Positions 34,915 to 47,239 are shown, counted from the stretch's first letter. The stretch: 64,000 nucleotides of DNA from Pestalotiopsis fici W106-1 (GCF_000516985.1 NW_006917094.1:1674001-1738000); one strand, 5' to 3'. Numbers and translations: made by a program. Notes: generated by a model not told the origin, from the letters alone.

Positions 34915-37431
34915 ATGCAGCCTATACCGCACGAAAATTTGCTTGCTTGTACCATGGTTCCGCCGCCGCCTCCACCGCCGCGGATGATCTCCGAAGCATC
35001 AAGTGACAGCTGGAGTTCAGACAGCGACCATGAAGAGAAAGGCAAATCCCAGGAAGCCATACAGATTGGCATGACCACTGAGACCAAGGACCTCTACCGC
35101 GAAGACCCCCGCACCGCCTGGGAAGAGTGGGCTCCAGAAGATATTGGCATCAACTCCAAGTCGACACCAGCTTCGGCCAAGTTCGCCTTGATTGTGAGGC
35201 GTGAGAAAGAAAACGGAGATACCGAAGAGCCAGTACTCGCCCTGCATTCCATTACTGTGCAGAGTCCGCTTCTCAAGAAGCAGTTGGGTCCGGTCTTCGA
35301 CGGATACCATGGCATCAACACGAATTTGAAGAAGCTCGAGTTCCGCGCCCCGTTCCGCGAATTCTTCTACCGATGGGACAAGTTCATCTTGGCTGCGCCG
35401 GATCAGGAAGAGGAAGTGGCAGCAAAGCACTACAAACTACTGTTCAATGTCATCAGCAATGAAATACAGCCACACATCGACCACGCCGCAGACCTCTTGA
35501 AAAATGGTGTCATTTCTTTCGACTATGTGTGGACCCTTTTTGAGCCCGGGTCAGAGATTTATGCCAAGGTCGATGACCAGGATCGCCTTTTCGTTCTCAA
35601 TAGCGGAAACTATGTGAAGTTCCCCGACGGGCAACAGATATACAGTCTTTCGTGTCGCTACATCGACACCAATGGCAAAAGCTTCGGTTATGCGACTACA
35701 ACGTTGACAATCTCCGAGTTCCACAACGTAAAGCCCATTTGTGACCTCGCCATTCTGCCAAGCCATCTCCAGGCCGACATCGCTGGAATCCGGTCCAGAC
35801 TAGAGTCAAGAGGCCGCAAATTCGAGAGTCTCATCGGAATGAACTACAAGGCTTACTCTGGCGGTTACAATCTCCGGAAACCTCCACTCGGTGCATCTCG
35901 CAGGCAGTTTGTGAGTAGCCAGCAATCTTTCAGTCTGACTCTTCCTCCTTACTGATTGTTGCTATAGGTTGACGATGGCAGGGTCATGATTGACTGCTCG
36001 TCATTTGATAGATACGACAGCCATGGGCCCATAACCCTTGCTCCTCTGGACGATGCTCCATCAACAAAGCATACGGATCTCTCCCAAGCACTTCCGCTGC
36101 TTGATGAATCTGACTCTGAAGATGATAAGATGCCGCCTATTGCCCACTTGATGAGAGGCATGATCATTAAAAACAGAAAGAGATTGGCTGCGAGTAACAA
36201 GGAAAATCTGGGTAAATCCAATAGCACATCCCCCCTTAAAGACAACGAGTGAAAGATACTGACTACTCACCGGTAGCGCGCAATCTGTCCTCCCGGCACC
36301 ATACTCTATGCACTCCAATTGTGCGAGGCTTCTGCTTCACGATGAAGGCGTGGGGTAATATACATGCTCGACTCTTTGTGGCTTTTCAAATACTGACAAT
36401 TGACAGCATATTTCTACGTTGACCAGATACGGGATATAATTTGGAATCAGGGTGCCTTTGATCAGCTAGTCCTCCCCCATGACTACAAGCAGATTATACA
36501 TGCTTTTGTAGATGCTCAACTATCTCACGTTGATGATTTTGACGACGTAATCAAGGGAAAAGGTATGTTTTTGGTTCCATCTAAAAAGAGAAAAAACACA
36601 GACTATGTCTCAGACATAAAATCATGTCTGATGAGCATCGCCGTCTTTTGACGGGATGCCCATTTTATGGTACGTGACTGACGTATGGTTTGTTTAGGCA
36701 AGGGCATTATAATGCTACTAAGTGGCGAGCCTGGAACCGGAAAGACCTTGACTTCGGAATCAGGTATGTGATATCATGTCCCCGAATCGCAATTGTGATG
36801 CCCAAGCTGTGCTAACAGAGGCGCAAAAGTTGCCGAGGCCATGGAGAAACCGCTGTACAGCATGAGTGCGGGCGAGCTAGGTGATGATGCAGACGTCGTG
36901 GAACAGAACTTGCACCGTGTGCTTGAGCTGGCCGCAAAATGGGGAGCCGTTTTGCTCATCGACGAGTGTGACGTTTTCCTTGAGCAACGCACTACGTCTG
37001 ACCTCCACCGTAATAAGCTCGTTTCCGTCTTCCTCCGGTTGCTTGAGTACTACCAGGGCGTCATGTTCCTCACAACGAACAGAGTGGCGGCGTTTGACCC
37101 GGCATTCGAGTCGCGTATCCATCTAACGATTCACTACCCCCAACTAGACCGCAGCAGTCGGCTGCATATATGGCGAACCTTTGTCCACCCCGATTCTGCG
37201 GGCAAGACCAGTGCCGTCCAGGAGGCCGATCTGAGTGAACTGGCCGAGAATGAGCTCAATGGCCGGCAGATCAAGAACGTGGTAAAGACGGCGAGATTGC
37301 TCGCCTCCAAGGCCAAGGCGCCGCTTTCCATGGACCATATCTCAATGGTGCTGAGGGTGAAAAGGGGAGGTCCCGCCGGGTTCCAAACAGACCTGACGAA
37401 TAGAGTATCGAAAGATGCAAATGGCTCCTAG
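34915..37431 (+). CDS. AAA ATPase with DUF7025-type N-terminal region
   Basis: Six exons (34915-35910, 35968-36211, 36277-36354, 36407-36562, 36698-36763, 36830-37431) sum to an exact frame of 713 residues. The N-terminal 350 residues, after a poly-Pro stretch near residue 15, form the region usual in a large fungal AAA family. Then come LCTPIVRGF, the AYFYVDQIRDIIWN segment, Walker A (GEPGTGKT, about 501-508), Walker B (VLLIDECD, about 555) and the sensor-1 region MFLTTNR. An Arg-finger segment follows in FDPAFESRIH. The visible stop after KDNE at 36250 is intronic: the donor GTAAAT at 36212 restores both frame and family pattern. These proteins are probably remodelling ATPases of unknown client. 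Confidence 0.83.
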
Positions 37432-37747
37432 CGCACGTAGGGCGGCGGTCTCGAAGACTGGGCGGTCCCTTTTGCATCCAACCTTCGACCAGAGTGTTTA
37501 ATTTGAATAGGGTTACCCATGGACATGCGGCGATAAACGCGTTTTTCGGATGGCTTAGTTCACGGAATCAGAAGAAGCTTCCGGGCATCCTTACGTTTTA
37601 AACGTGACTGCACAGGAACTATTTCTAGCAAGTATCATTATGAATTGTCTAATCAGAGTGTTCTACCGAATAAACTCCAACTCATCTTCCTCAATGACAG
37701 GACGACATTTCAGTCTCTGGGCCAAAAAGGTGTCAATTTTGCGCTTC
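37432..37747. other. Intergenic, convergent gene ends
   Basis: Presumed 3' ends of the AAA gene and the SDR gene. An alternative last SDR exon could reach into 37668-37760, but its frame does not fit the visible splice site. Confidence 0.4.
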
Positions 37748-38833
37748 TCAGCAAACTGAAAGGTCAAAACGTGAGCATAAAGAGTTCCAGTTCTGATGAG
37801 GTGTGAGAGACTTACTTCCAATTACACCGTTGACAGGTATGTCAATCGAGGTGGTATAGCTCGCCGCATCACTCAGCAAGTAGACATATGCACCCCCGAG
37901 CTCTTGCACCTCGGCAAGCCGTGGGAATCCCCCATAATACTTGAGCTGTTGCTCCCAGTCGGGTTGCTGTGGAACCCAGTAGGTCATGGCGGTCCTGACG
38001 AGACCAGGAGACACCGAGTTGACACGGATACCATACTTTGCCCATTCCATGGCCAACGTATGAGTCATGTTGCGCACTCCAGCTTTGGATGCTCCATAGG
38101 GGGCGGACGGAACACGCTGTACGAGACACATGATGTTAGCTTTACTCATATCGTTCCCTATGACGAGAACGGACATACCTTGTTGGGTCGGTATGAAGCC
38201 ATTGAGGCTGTAAATACCACGGAGCCTTTAATGTTCAGTTTAATAAAGGCCCTAGCAGCAGCACGAGCAGTGTAGAAAGCCCCGAAAAGCTTCCAAATAT
38301 AGTCAGTACAATGGCGGCAACCGTCTGGAGTGGAGGGACTGCTGAGCAGGTGTTGTCTCTTACGTTGACGGCAAACAAGTTTTCAACATCCTCCTTAGTA
38401 AAGTCTAGAGCGGCCTTGTGGTTTGTGCGACCGGCGTTTACCACCATGCCGTGGAGTGCGCCGTCCTGCTCGATTATTTTGTCGACGGCGGCTGTGATGC
38501 TTTCTTCTTGCGTCACGTTGGCGGTGATTGCTGCAAGCCGGCCTGGGTACCTTTCTGAGACTGCTGCAAACTCTTCCCCAGGGTCGGCGAGATCTATCGA
38601 AAACACCTTTGCGGCCCCATTGTCGAGACAGCACTCGGCAATTCCTAAACCAATGCCACGATTCGCACCAGTTACTAGAGGCCGACGTTAGTGAACGTAT
38701 CCCATGGCTGCGGTGCATGACAATGCAAAATTTATAGCTGACCTGCAATGATCTTGCCCGCGAGGGTTAAGTGTGTCTGAACCTGGGGAATTGTGGTAGA
38801 AGCGGTATCGCTTTGCGGAACGACAGAACCCAT
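37748..38833 (-). CDS. Short-chain dehydrogenase/reductase (sugar/polyol type)
   Basis: NAD(P)-dependent oxidoreductase of the classical SDR family, resembling fungal sorbose/xylulose reductases. The start at 38833 (MGSVVPQSD) is followed by an intron near 38750-38682, which joins GKIIA to VTGANRGIGLG, the cofactor Gly motif. Then come VVNAG (the NAG motif), an intron near 38360-38290, the active-site Ser in VVFTASMAS and YGASK (the YxxxK pair). A short intron before the PSAPY segment is possible near 38170-38115. The C-terminus ends at 37748 just after the IPVNG segment, rather short for the family. It shares a 630-base divergent promoter with the rhamnose-dehydrogenase-like SDR at 39465, which supports joint control. 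Confidence 0.76.
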
Positions 38834-39464
38834 TTTGGTCAATCGTACAGAAAAAGGCAAACAAAAAGTGTTTCTCAGTTCTAAGATATGCTTGCGAGTG
38901 TTGTGGAGTGTTCGTGTGCCTTCTGTACAGACAATAATCTTTGTTTTAAGACACAATATAACTACCTCGACAACACGTAACAGCAGGTCTTATAGAAAGA
39001 CTCCGATATGTAAAGAATGCGGAGTGCCATCATGAGCTGACCGATCGTCATAGTTGATACACCATGATGTCGGTCGCATGTCACTATAGTTGGTGACTAC
39101 CTGTGGACGTGTGGGGAAAGGCGAAAGCCCCATACTTTGCACTATAACTCTAGAGTGCGTTGCAGACTGCCCTCGCTTCGAGGGAAATCTAGTGTGTGAT
39201 ATGCAAAGTCATGCGTACGCATAGCTCGGGCCACCACATGGCCAGACTGTGCCCGAAAGGTTGCGGCCGCCAAGACCATGCACGTACCGACCTACTGGGG
39301 ATGGTTTGTTGCATGTCGCCTTTTTGTCTTTTTTTATCGATTTCCAGTTGGAGCGCGTGAATTGTGAATCACGCTCCGCTATCCAACCCTACCTAGATAT
39401 ATATGTGCTACGTTTATACGATTCGCATTTCGGTATTGCAAATCATTGTAATAATTCAACGGCC
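38834..39464. promoter_or_regulatory. Shared divergent promoter of two SDR genes
   Basis: About 630 bases between two SDR starts that point away from each other. A GCGGCCGC palindrome lies near 39263. No gene is seen. Shared regulation is inferred from arrangement. Confidence 0.4.
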
Positions 39465-40348
39465 ATGGCACCTCCCTGGCGTATCCTAGCAGGAAAGACT
39501 GCGTGCGTGACTGGCGGCACCACAGGCATTGGTCGCGCCATTACTCTGGAATACCTCCGCCAAGGCTGCAATGTCGCCGTCAACCATTTGGGCCTCGAGC
39601 GAGATGAGTCTTTGCGACGGAGTCTCATTCAGGAAGCAGATGCTATCCGATCAAGCGGACCAAAGGGACATGCTGCTGCAGGTCAAATCATTGATGTCCA
39701 AGGCGATATCACTGATCCGTCCAGCAGCGAAACCTTGATCGGAGAAGCGGTCAAGAAATGGGGCAAACTCGACATTTTTGTGGCCAACGCGGGCATTTTC
39801 AAGCCTTGTCCGTTCCTACAGTATGTAAATCCTTGTATTAACCGCAATGATTCGCGACACAGCTCCCTGACGTCTCTCATAACAGAATTGAAAAAGACTT
39901 TTTCGACAAGTCCATCAACACTAACGTAAATGGCACTTTCTACTCTTTTCAAGCTGCAGCAAGGCAGATGGTCAAGCAGGGGACGGGCGGCTCTATCATT
40001 GGGGTTTCATCAATTAGCGCACTCGTAGGCGGTGGTTTACAGGTGCATTATACACCCACCAAGGCAGCAGTCTCGTCCATGATCCAGTCAATGGCCATTG
40101 CCCTAGCCAAGGATAAGATTCGGTGCAATGCTCTACTTCCCGGAACCATCCATACACAATTGGCAGATGAGGACATGGCAAATGAAGTGAAACGGAAATA
40201 CCTGGAACACCGAATCCCCATGGGTCGTGTAGGACGGCCTGAAGATATGGCAGGACCAGCTGTATTCTTAGCTTCAGATGACCTGAGCGGATACATGACC
40301 GGGTCACAGCTGTTGGCAGATGGAGGCATGTTTGTTCACTTGCAGTAA
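39465..40348 (+). CDS. L-rhamnose-1-dehydrogenase-like SDR
   Basis: Two exons, 39465 to about 39820 and about 39886 to 40348, give about 270 residues. The SDR motifs are TGGTTGIG (cofactor), VANAG, IGVSSIS (catalytic Ser) and YTPTK (YxxxK). The long segment around CNALLPGTIHTQLADEDM, then GRVGRPEDMAGPAVFLASD and a final LLADGGMFVHLQ, closely matches my recollection of fungal L-rhamnose-1-dehydrogenase (LRA1-type). That enzyme oxidises the sugar to a lactone using NAD(P). A related substrate such as another deoxysugar or aldose is possible. The next step, a lactonase, could be supplied by the SMP-30 gene at 47240. Expected location is the cytosol. Confidence 0.75.
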
Positions 40349-41082
40349 CAGATCGAAACATATATTAATGAAGACGATAATGCCTTTTCTCTGCTATACT
40401 ATCATTATCATCGTACGTTGTATCTGTGACCAACATTGGATTGATATAATCATCCATATTGGAGAGCATTTGACTACCACCTTCAATCAAGAAACTGATA
40501 GAGATGCCAAGATAATGTTGTTACTTTTTTTTTTGAGGTGTTCCCTAATAATATGGATAAATCAAAGTATTGGGTGTTCCTCGGGCACCTGATGAAGCAA
40601 TCATGATGCCGAAGCTTTACTAACAGGGAATCCTGGCATCTTCAGGTTGTACGAACAGATAAGCTCCTTGAATTTCCAAGCTACATCAAGTAAAGTATCA
40701 ATCTCAACTCGCTTCGAGGGACTATCCCCTGAGCCCCAGTATAGTGGCGTAGCCGGCGTTGTCTGGGGTCAGAGTTAGTTCAAGATCCCCATGGGGTGAA
40801 TGCCGCAGCGAGGATCACTGTGGAATGGATATGACATAGCTTGGGTGTAAGCTAGTATGCCAGGAGTCAGTTAACCTGGGGAAAGTAGACTAGTATCCTT
40901 GTTCTATGATGCCACTAGCGCCGCTGGGACAACACATCCCCCCCAGACTCGTGCCATTCAAGCCATTTTACCTTGAGATACAGGGACATGTCAGCTGTCT
41001 GGAGCCAAGGCCGAGTTTGATAAGCACAGCCCTAGAAACAACGAAACCAGGGCATATATGAGTTGAATTTCCTCCCAGGACG
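40349..41082. other. Intergenic region
   Basis: No supported gene between the dehydrogenase and the sugar transporter. It holds the transporter promoter, with a TATA-like catatatg near 41050. Confidence 0.45.
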
Positions 41083-43019
41083 ATGGCCTTGCTCAGTCCA
41101 TACAGCTGCATATCTGGAAAGCCCCCTTTCATTGCTCAGTTAGACGGAACAATTCACAACAAGATGCTCGACATCAACCAGCGGCACCGATGGATGGTCG
41201 CTGGCTTTTTGAAGCAGCGAAAGCTTCTCATAGCCATCAACTGCCTCGCAGGCATGTCCATCTTCTTTTTCGGTATGATTTACTCCCCCCGTTGTATCTC
41301 TACACCTTGCACAAATCCTTACACTGCCGCTAGGATACGACCAAGGCATGATGGGCGGCGTCAATAACGCAAAAGACTATGTCGACATCATGCGATTTGG
41401 ATACGTCAAAGAAGATGGAACTGCAGTAGTCACTGATGCCTTACTACAGGGCGGCATCATGTCTGTCTACTATCTTGGTACTCTCATTGGTTGCCTACTG
41501 GGCGGTTGGTTCGGCGACCGTTTCGGTAGGATTAATGCAGTTGCGCTTGGTGCTCTCTGGGGTACAATTGGTGCTGCCCTCCAATGTTCTGCCATGAACT
41601 CGGACTGGATGATCTGTTCGCGACTCGTGAATGGTATTGGTACCGGTATCTTGAATGCCATCGTCCCCGCCTGGGCCTCAGAGCTTGCGGACCACAAGTC
41701 ACGAGGCACTTTTATCGCCATGGAGTTCACATTGAATATCTTTGGTGTTGTTGTGGCATACTGGCTGGGTTATGGGGTAAGTTTCATCGATAATGGCAAT
41801 TCGCCTGTTCGATGGAGATTCCCCATAGCTTTCCAGATCATCCCACTTTTGTTTCTACTCTTTGGTTGCTGGCTATTCCCGGAATCCCCTCGTTGGTTGA
41901 GCAGAGTTGGGCGCAACGAGGAAGCACTCTACATCCTTCAACGCCTACGAGGAGATACCGGCCAAGAGGCTGAGCTGGCTCAACAAGAGCTAGACGAGAT
42001 TCGTCAGGTTGTAGAACTTGAGCGATCCTCAAAGGGAACTTCATATTGGCAGATGCTCTTTGGCCTCAAGTCGGGCCAGCTACATACTGGCCGCCGGGTG
42101 CAGCTTGTCATCTGGCTGCAAATTCTGCAATGCTGGACAGGTATAGCCGGTATAACCATGTACGGCCCGAGTGAGTAGAGCCCTAACAATATTCGCGACC
42201 CAGAATCGATTCGCTGAACCTTTTGTAGCGATCTTTGCCATAGCTGGCTTTGGACCGGATAAAGCCCAGTGGGTGTCTGGTCTCAACAACATCTTCTATA
42301 TGTTTGCAACTCTCATCTGCGTGTTCACGATCGATCGGATAGGTCGGCGTTGGACCTTGTATTGGGGATCTGTGGGTCAAGCTATTGCCATGTTCCTCGT
42401 GGGGGGTCTATCCCGTGGAGGTCTCAATGCAACAGCAACAGGTGCCACCGCGTCGGCCACTAGCTTTGGCGCAGCAGCAGCCGCAATGGTCTTTATCTAT
42501 ACCTTTATCTTTGGAGCCACGTGGTTGACTGTTCCATGGCTTTATCCTGCAGAGATTTTCCCTCTTCAGGTTCGTGCTAAGGGTAACGCTTGGGGTGTGG
42601 TGGGCTGGAGTATTGGAAATGGGTAGGTCTCCATCAAGTTTGGAATGATACTTTTCTGACTGTGTTATCCAGAACGCTCACTTTAGTTCTGCCCTACATC
42701 GTGGAGGCAATCAACGAAAAGGTAATGTACATTTTTGGCGTAGTGAATGTCATCAGCATCCCCATTGGTGAGTGATCTGCTCAGATGACAATCTCGCAAG
42801 ACGCTAATCCCTCCAGTTTGGGCTCTTTACCCCGAATCAAATCAGCGAACCCTCGAGGAGATGGACCTCTTGTTCGCTGCAGAGTCTCCATGGTCATGGG
42901 CTGCTGAGAAGAAGTTCCGAGAACTCAAAGAGGAGAATGCTCATGCTCGGGGCTTTGTCAGCGGAGATGATAACAAGATGAATGCTGTACATGTCGAGGG
43001 AGCCAAGGACATGGCTTAA
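41083..43019 (+). CDS. MFS sugar transporter (hexose/related)
   Basis: Twelve-helix sugar porter. ATG 41083 is the first in frame; 41164 (MLDINQRHRW) is an alternative start nearer to helix 1. Introns lie near 41274-41333, 42171-42228, 42625-42671 and 42768-42817. The diagnostic segments are FFGYDQGMMGGV in helix 1, GDRFGR (loop 2-3), PESPRWLSR (after helix 6), DRIGRRW (loop 8-9) and PAEIFPLQVRAKG (after helix 10). The PESNQRTLEEMD motif follows helix 12. The protein fits fungal hexose, lactose or quinate-type carriers. Location in the sugar-enzyme cluster suggests that it imports the cluster's substrate. Confidence 0.84.
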
Positions 43020-43632
43020 GAGAAGGTGTGGGAGCGAAGGCCCTTTTGATCCAATATGGCTTCTGACGTTGGTTTCAAATGAAATGGGACTTGCAGCGAC
43101 CATGATAAGCAAAGTCCAGATGACAAGCCCGGTTTGCAATACAATGCTGCGCACTGTACTTTGTACGTTCATGTATATTAGAGATAAATACCACAATTAC
43201 ACATCTTGTGGCATGCAACCTGACACAAACATCAGTTCATCTATATTTTGATTAGCATGCTTCCAATTTCGAGATAGCGGGAGACAACTGGATTTCAATC
43301 AAATGATTATTCGGCTTTCCTTCGTTGCAATCGAAGTCTAGGAGTAGACTGACTTCTGAAAAATGTAAACGGTTGCATTCTCAGTAATCGATTTGACAGG
43401 CAATCCAACTATGTACGTCTGGTTAGACATTGGTCAAGTACGCACAAGCCACCAATTTCTGCGCCGGTAGTCCCAATGTAGTGACGGTACAAACACCGAG
43501 GTCCACGAGCCATCGTGAAAGCGTATACCCTTCTGGGAATGCTTTGCTGGTCAAATATGTATTTCATCAATATAGCACAAGATGGGTTGTGTATCTAGTA
43601 TATCCATTCATTTGAAGCTATCAGTAATGATC
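43020..43632. other. Intergenic, convergent gene ends
   Basis: Presumed 3' regions of the sugar transporter and the AKR gene. No coding signal is seen. Confidence 0.45.
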
Positions 43633-44784
43633 CTAATGCGTCTTTCCCTCAACAGTACCCTCAATGCCTTCAAGATCGCTGTATAATCTCCAGCGGTAGT
43701 CCAAGCTGGGATCGTTGAATCTCGCCTTGATGTCCAGCTCTGCAATCTTTTCCATATCTTCAGGATCCAATTTGAAGTCGGCTTCGACATTCTCCTTGAT
43801 CTGCCAATCAATCGTACTCTTGGGGATAACAGATCTTCCGCTGTTCACACCCCACGCCAAAACGACTTGGACCGCACTCTTGCCATGCTTTGCCGCAATT
43901 TCCTTCAATATGGGTTGATCGATGACCTTCATCATATGGGAGACTTCCTTGCTCCATCCTGTCGTTCTGTAAAAGTCGTTCATGTTTCCGAGCGGGCTGA
44001 ATTGGACGACGTGGATACCCTGAGAATCTAACCATTTGTTGAAAGCCTTCTGTTGAAGATATGGGTGCACCTCCATTTGGTGTACGGCAGGAACCTGGAA
44101 ATCAACGTGTAAGTTTTACTATATTATCATCATCGTTTAGGGGTGCTGTTGACTTACCACGCCCGTTTCGTTGATGAGTGTCTCAATCTCCCCTTTACTG
44201 AAATTCGACACGCCGATTGCCTTTACCTCTCCAGTTTTGACTAATTCCTGCATGGCTTTCCAGGTATCCACGTAGTTGGTCTCGCCGTGGATCATTTTTC
44301 CATCGCCATCCCGTGGGAAGCGGTCTTTGCCTCTTTTGAATGTACAAGGGTAGTGCATCAACAAGAGGTCAACATAGGGTGTGTCCAAGTCCCGGAGGGA
44401 ATCTTGCAGGGCGCCGTCCACATCGTCGGGGTGGTAGTTGTTACACCAAAGCTTGGTACCAAGGAATATTTCCTCTCGAGGTACACCACTAGCCTTGATA
44501 CCTTTGCCAACTTGTTTTTCCACGTCGTATACTCGAGCCGTATCAATGAGCCGTAGACCTGCTTGCAAGGCCCTGCTCACGGCATCTTCTTGAGCACCAG
44601 GATCTTGGAAAGTACCAAAGCCAATGGCTGGAATCTTGTCGCCGGTATTCAGGGTGTATCGGGTAGGTTGGGTTTGAATGTAGCGCACAAAGCCATAGCC
44701 TAGAGATTTCGAGATACTCGTCGTTAAGTTGAGCTTTTGCAGACCTTGCAACCGAGCTACACGTTTGTGTAGTAACAAAGCCAT
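43633..44784 (-). CDS. Aldo/keto reductase
   Basis: NADPH-dependent carbonyl reductase. There are two exons, 44784 to about 44160 and about 44096 to 43633, with a GTAAGT to TTCCAG intron. The catalytic tetrad is visible: Asp in RLIDTAR, Tyr in VYDVEKQ, Lys in LGTKLW and His in LLMHYP. The cofactor-binding segments GVSNFS and VIPKSTI are also present. The first 38 residues before TQPTRYTLNTG are basic and hydrophobic with few acids (MALLLHKRVARLQGLQ), which suits a mitochondrial targeting sequence, unusual for fungal sugar AKRs. Likely substrates are aldehydes released by the nearby aldolase, or aldoses. Confidence 0.82.
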
Positions 44785-45855
44785 GGCGCGTTAGATTGGT
44801 TGCCTTGATTGTTGATAGAAGTAGTGTCTGGGAACAGTGGCGTGATTGGAGAAGGTGATTTTTTTGGACAAGCTTCAAGCGCAGAGTATAAGGGTATATC
44901 CTGCAGCTTTCGGTGTCATTTACACAAGACACGCGCGGCCAGTGCTCACGTCCTGAGCTGTGGTGGTTAGACCCCATGTTTCGCTTGGACAGAGTACGCT
45001 AATTACTCCGCACGAATGATCTGCAATAACGTAGTACCTAACCAAGTAGGTAACCTAGTAGGTTGGAGACTGCGGGGTTAGAAGGTGGTGTACTCCCGCC
45101 CATTCGCAACCCTCGAAGCGAAGACTCGCTTGTGTTTGGGTGCTTGCAACATAGGAAGTGTTCATATAGTATTCGCACTGGTTTGAAACTAGATGCAGCC
45201 AAGCTTCCCTTTCCAGGTACCGTGACGAATGGTGTTGAGGGAATTGGCCGGCTAAGCCAGAATCTTAAGCCAATATCATCAAGTGAGGGGCTTCGGTTCG
45301 TGGGCAAGGAAAAACATACAGCGAATTATAGGGAAACCTTTACTGAGCTGATGCGTTCAACAAAAATAATGAACAGAATACAGATACAGATTACCTATGT
45401 TGGTATGTACTTGGGTTTACTCAGAAGCGGCTGACTGCCCAGGTGCGCAGCTCTCCACACTACTTTGATCCAAGACTCATCCAACGCTCGTGTACATGAA
45501 CTTCAAACACTATGAGAAAAAGCCAACCAAGGACCTCTACCTCTATGCTCACGGTCTAGTGACTGCAACCATGTCGAGCTCTGTTTCGTTATAGATCGCA
45601 GACTAATGCGTGCAAGACCTTTTCGCAACGGACAGGACTACTCATTGGGGGCAGCATTTCATGTTCACTTACCGGAGATATACCACAAGTCAGGTCAAGA
45701 GTTGGACTATTTTGCAATGTTTATGATCCGGATGTGGACTTGGGATAGAATGAAAAACTCCCAGATCAGTGAGCAGATTAGATTTCGTAACATTTCTATC
45801 GTAATATGCCATCTACTCAGGTCAATACCAGCGGTTGAATTATCTAGATAAATAT
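44785..45855. other. Intergenic region
   Basis: About 1.07 kb without a supported gene. Clustered tacctaa/aagtaggta/acctagtaggtt units lie at 45036-45065. Open frames here are short and have no domain signal. Confidence 0.4.
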
Positions 45856-46798
45856 TCAACACTCAATTGTTGCTTTGCCTACTGACCCACATATTTCCAT
45901 CCACTGCATGGTCTGCTTTATCACCTTGTCTACACCCTGCTCAATCAAGGACGTGTGCGACAAGTTGCACACTTCTGAGCGAAGGTGAGCATAGTAGTCG
46001 TCAAGCACCAACCTGTTGACATTGATCTTGGAAACACCAGCGGCAATGCATTGAGACATGGTCTCGGCACTAAATCCATTGGTGCCGTGCAACACTAGGC
46101 GGACTCTGCCTCCAACCTGGTTCTTGATGCTTGAAAATCTGTATGAAGCAGTCAGCTTTGACATAGCTCATTGTCTCATATGTTCCTACTGACCTAACAA
46201 AGTCGAGATCTGGCCCTTGAGGCCCGTATTCACCATGCACATTGCCAAAAGCCGGTGCCAAGGCGTCCACGCCCGTGTTGATAAAGTCGTCAACCTCTTC
46301 AGGTGTCGTTTTGCTAGCCTCCAAGCCAGCCGTGTCCATAACGCCGTCCTCACCACCCTCGATCCGGCCCGGCTCTGCCTCGGTGGCAATGTGGCGATCG
46401 TGACAATATTGCACCCATCGAGCGGTTTTCTTCACGTTTTCCTCCTTGTCAAAGTGCGACATATCTACCATGATACTGTCGAATGGTAGATCATCGGCCG
46501 CTCGCTTGATCACGTTCTCGTCCTGCGCATGATCTAGATGAATGGCGACAGGCACAGAAGCCCGCTTCGCCGCGTCGGCCGCAGTCCGAACCAAGAGTCC
46601 ATCTGAGAAAGTGATGGCCCAAGGAAAGAACTGTATGATGATAGGCGACTTTGCCTTCTCGGCTGCGCGCACGAATCCCAGGATATGTTCTATGTTGTAT
46701 GCTATGGCGGCAATGACACCATATCCGCCTTTCTCGGCAGCCTCCAAAATCTGGATTGTTTTGTTGAGTTTTTTCCAGTCCTTAAATTCAGCCATCAT
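45856..46798 (-). CDS. Class II (metal-dependent) aldolase, fructose/tagatose-bisphosphate aldolase family
   Basis: Two exons joined by an intron near 46194-46143 (GTCAGT to TACAG), with the phase kept. The metal and substrate sites of class II aldolases are seen in order: HLDHAQD (zinc His), EAEPGRIEGGEDG (Glu-Gly segment), the GNVHGEYGP motif and LVLHGTNGF (zinc His and Gly-rich phosphate loop). The start was taken at the MetMet pair at 46798, ahead of AEFKDWKKLNKT. This type usually cleaves ketose phosphates, but related fungal copies sit in sugar-acid clusters with unknown substrates. No sugar kinase is seen nearby, which is odd for a bisphosphate substrate. It is divergent from the lactonase gene at 47240. 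Confidence 0.82.
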
Positions 46799-47239
46799 TT
46801 GATTGTAACATTGATAGGGGACGGCACGATGCCAATTTGACGAAATCTTACTTCCCAAGTATATCCAGGAGTATATAAATGGCAATAAATGAAATAGCGT
46901 AGACACTTACCGATGCCGCTACACCACTCGCTTAACAGCCGGTATGATTGCCAAAGAATATACAAACTCGGTCTCGGATCAAGCAATCGTCACTGCGCTT
47001 GCAGCGCGATGGGCATAGTGCATGGCGAGACCCGCATGCGGGTCGAACCCCGCGTTGAACTTTGATTGATTGCGCCTCGCAACGAGGGCTTTTCTTGCAT
47101 CCTGGTTTCAGCCGTGTACAAATTCTGCTCGACTCGTGGTGACGACCGCGTAATTAGGACAGCAGACCGAGCGACCAACGGCGCACGATTTGCAGAATCG
47201 CCTTTTCTCGATATCTCAAAGATTCGGATACTAAACAAC
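46799..47239. promoter_or_regulatory. Divergent promoter of aldolase and lactonase
   Basis: About 440 bases between the two starts. It holds a perfect 16-base palindrome, listed separately. An upstream leader intron of the aldolase is possible near 46910-46800. Confidence 0.4.
47029..47044. promoter_or_regulatory. Perfect palindrome, candidate Zn2Cys6 site
   Basis: The sequence gacccgcatgcgggtc is identical to its own reverse complement. Its centre reads CCG-N4-CGG, an arrangement of CGG half-sites of the kind bound by Zn2Cys6 dimers. It lies between the divergent aldolase and lactonase starts. Function is inferred. Confidence 0.45.

Noticed and set aside
47005..47060. tRNA-like T-arm (gcgggtcgaaccccgc)
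   Set aside because: The loop is one base short and no matching acceptor, D or anticodon stems could be paired, so no tRNA was called.
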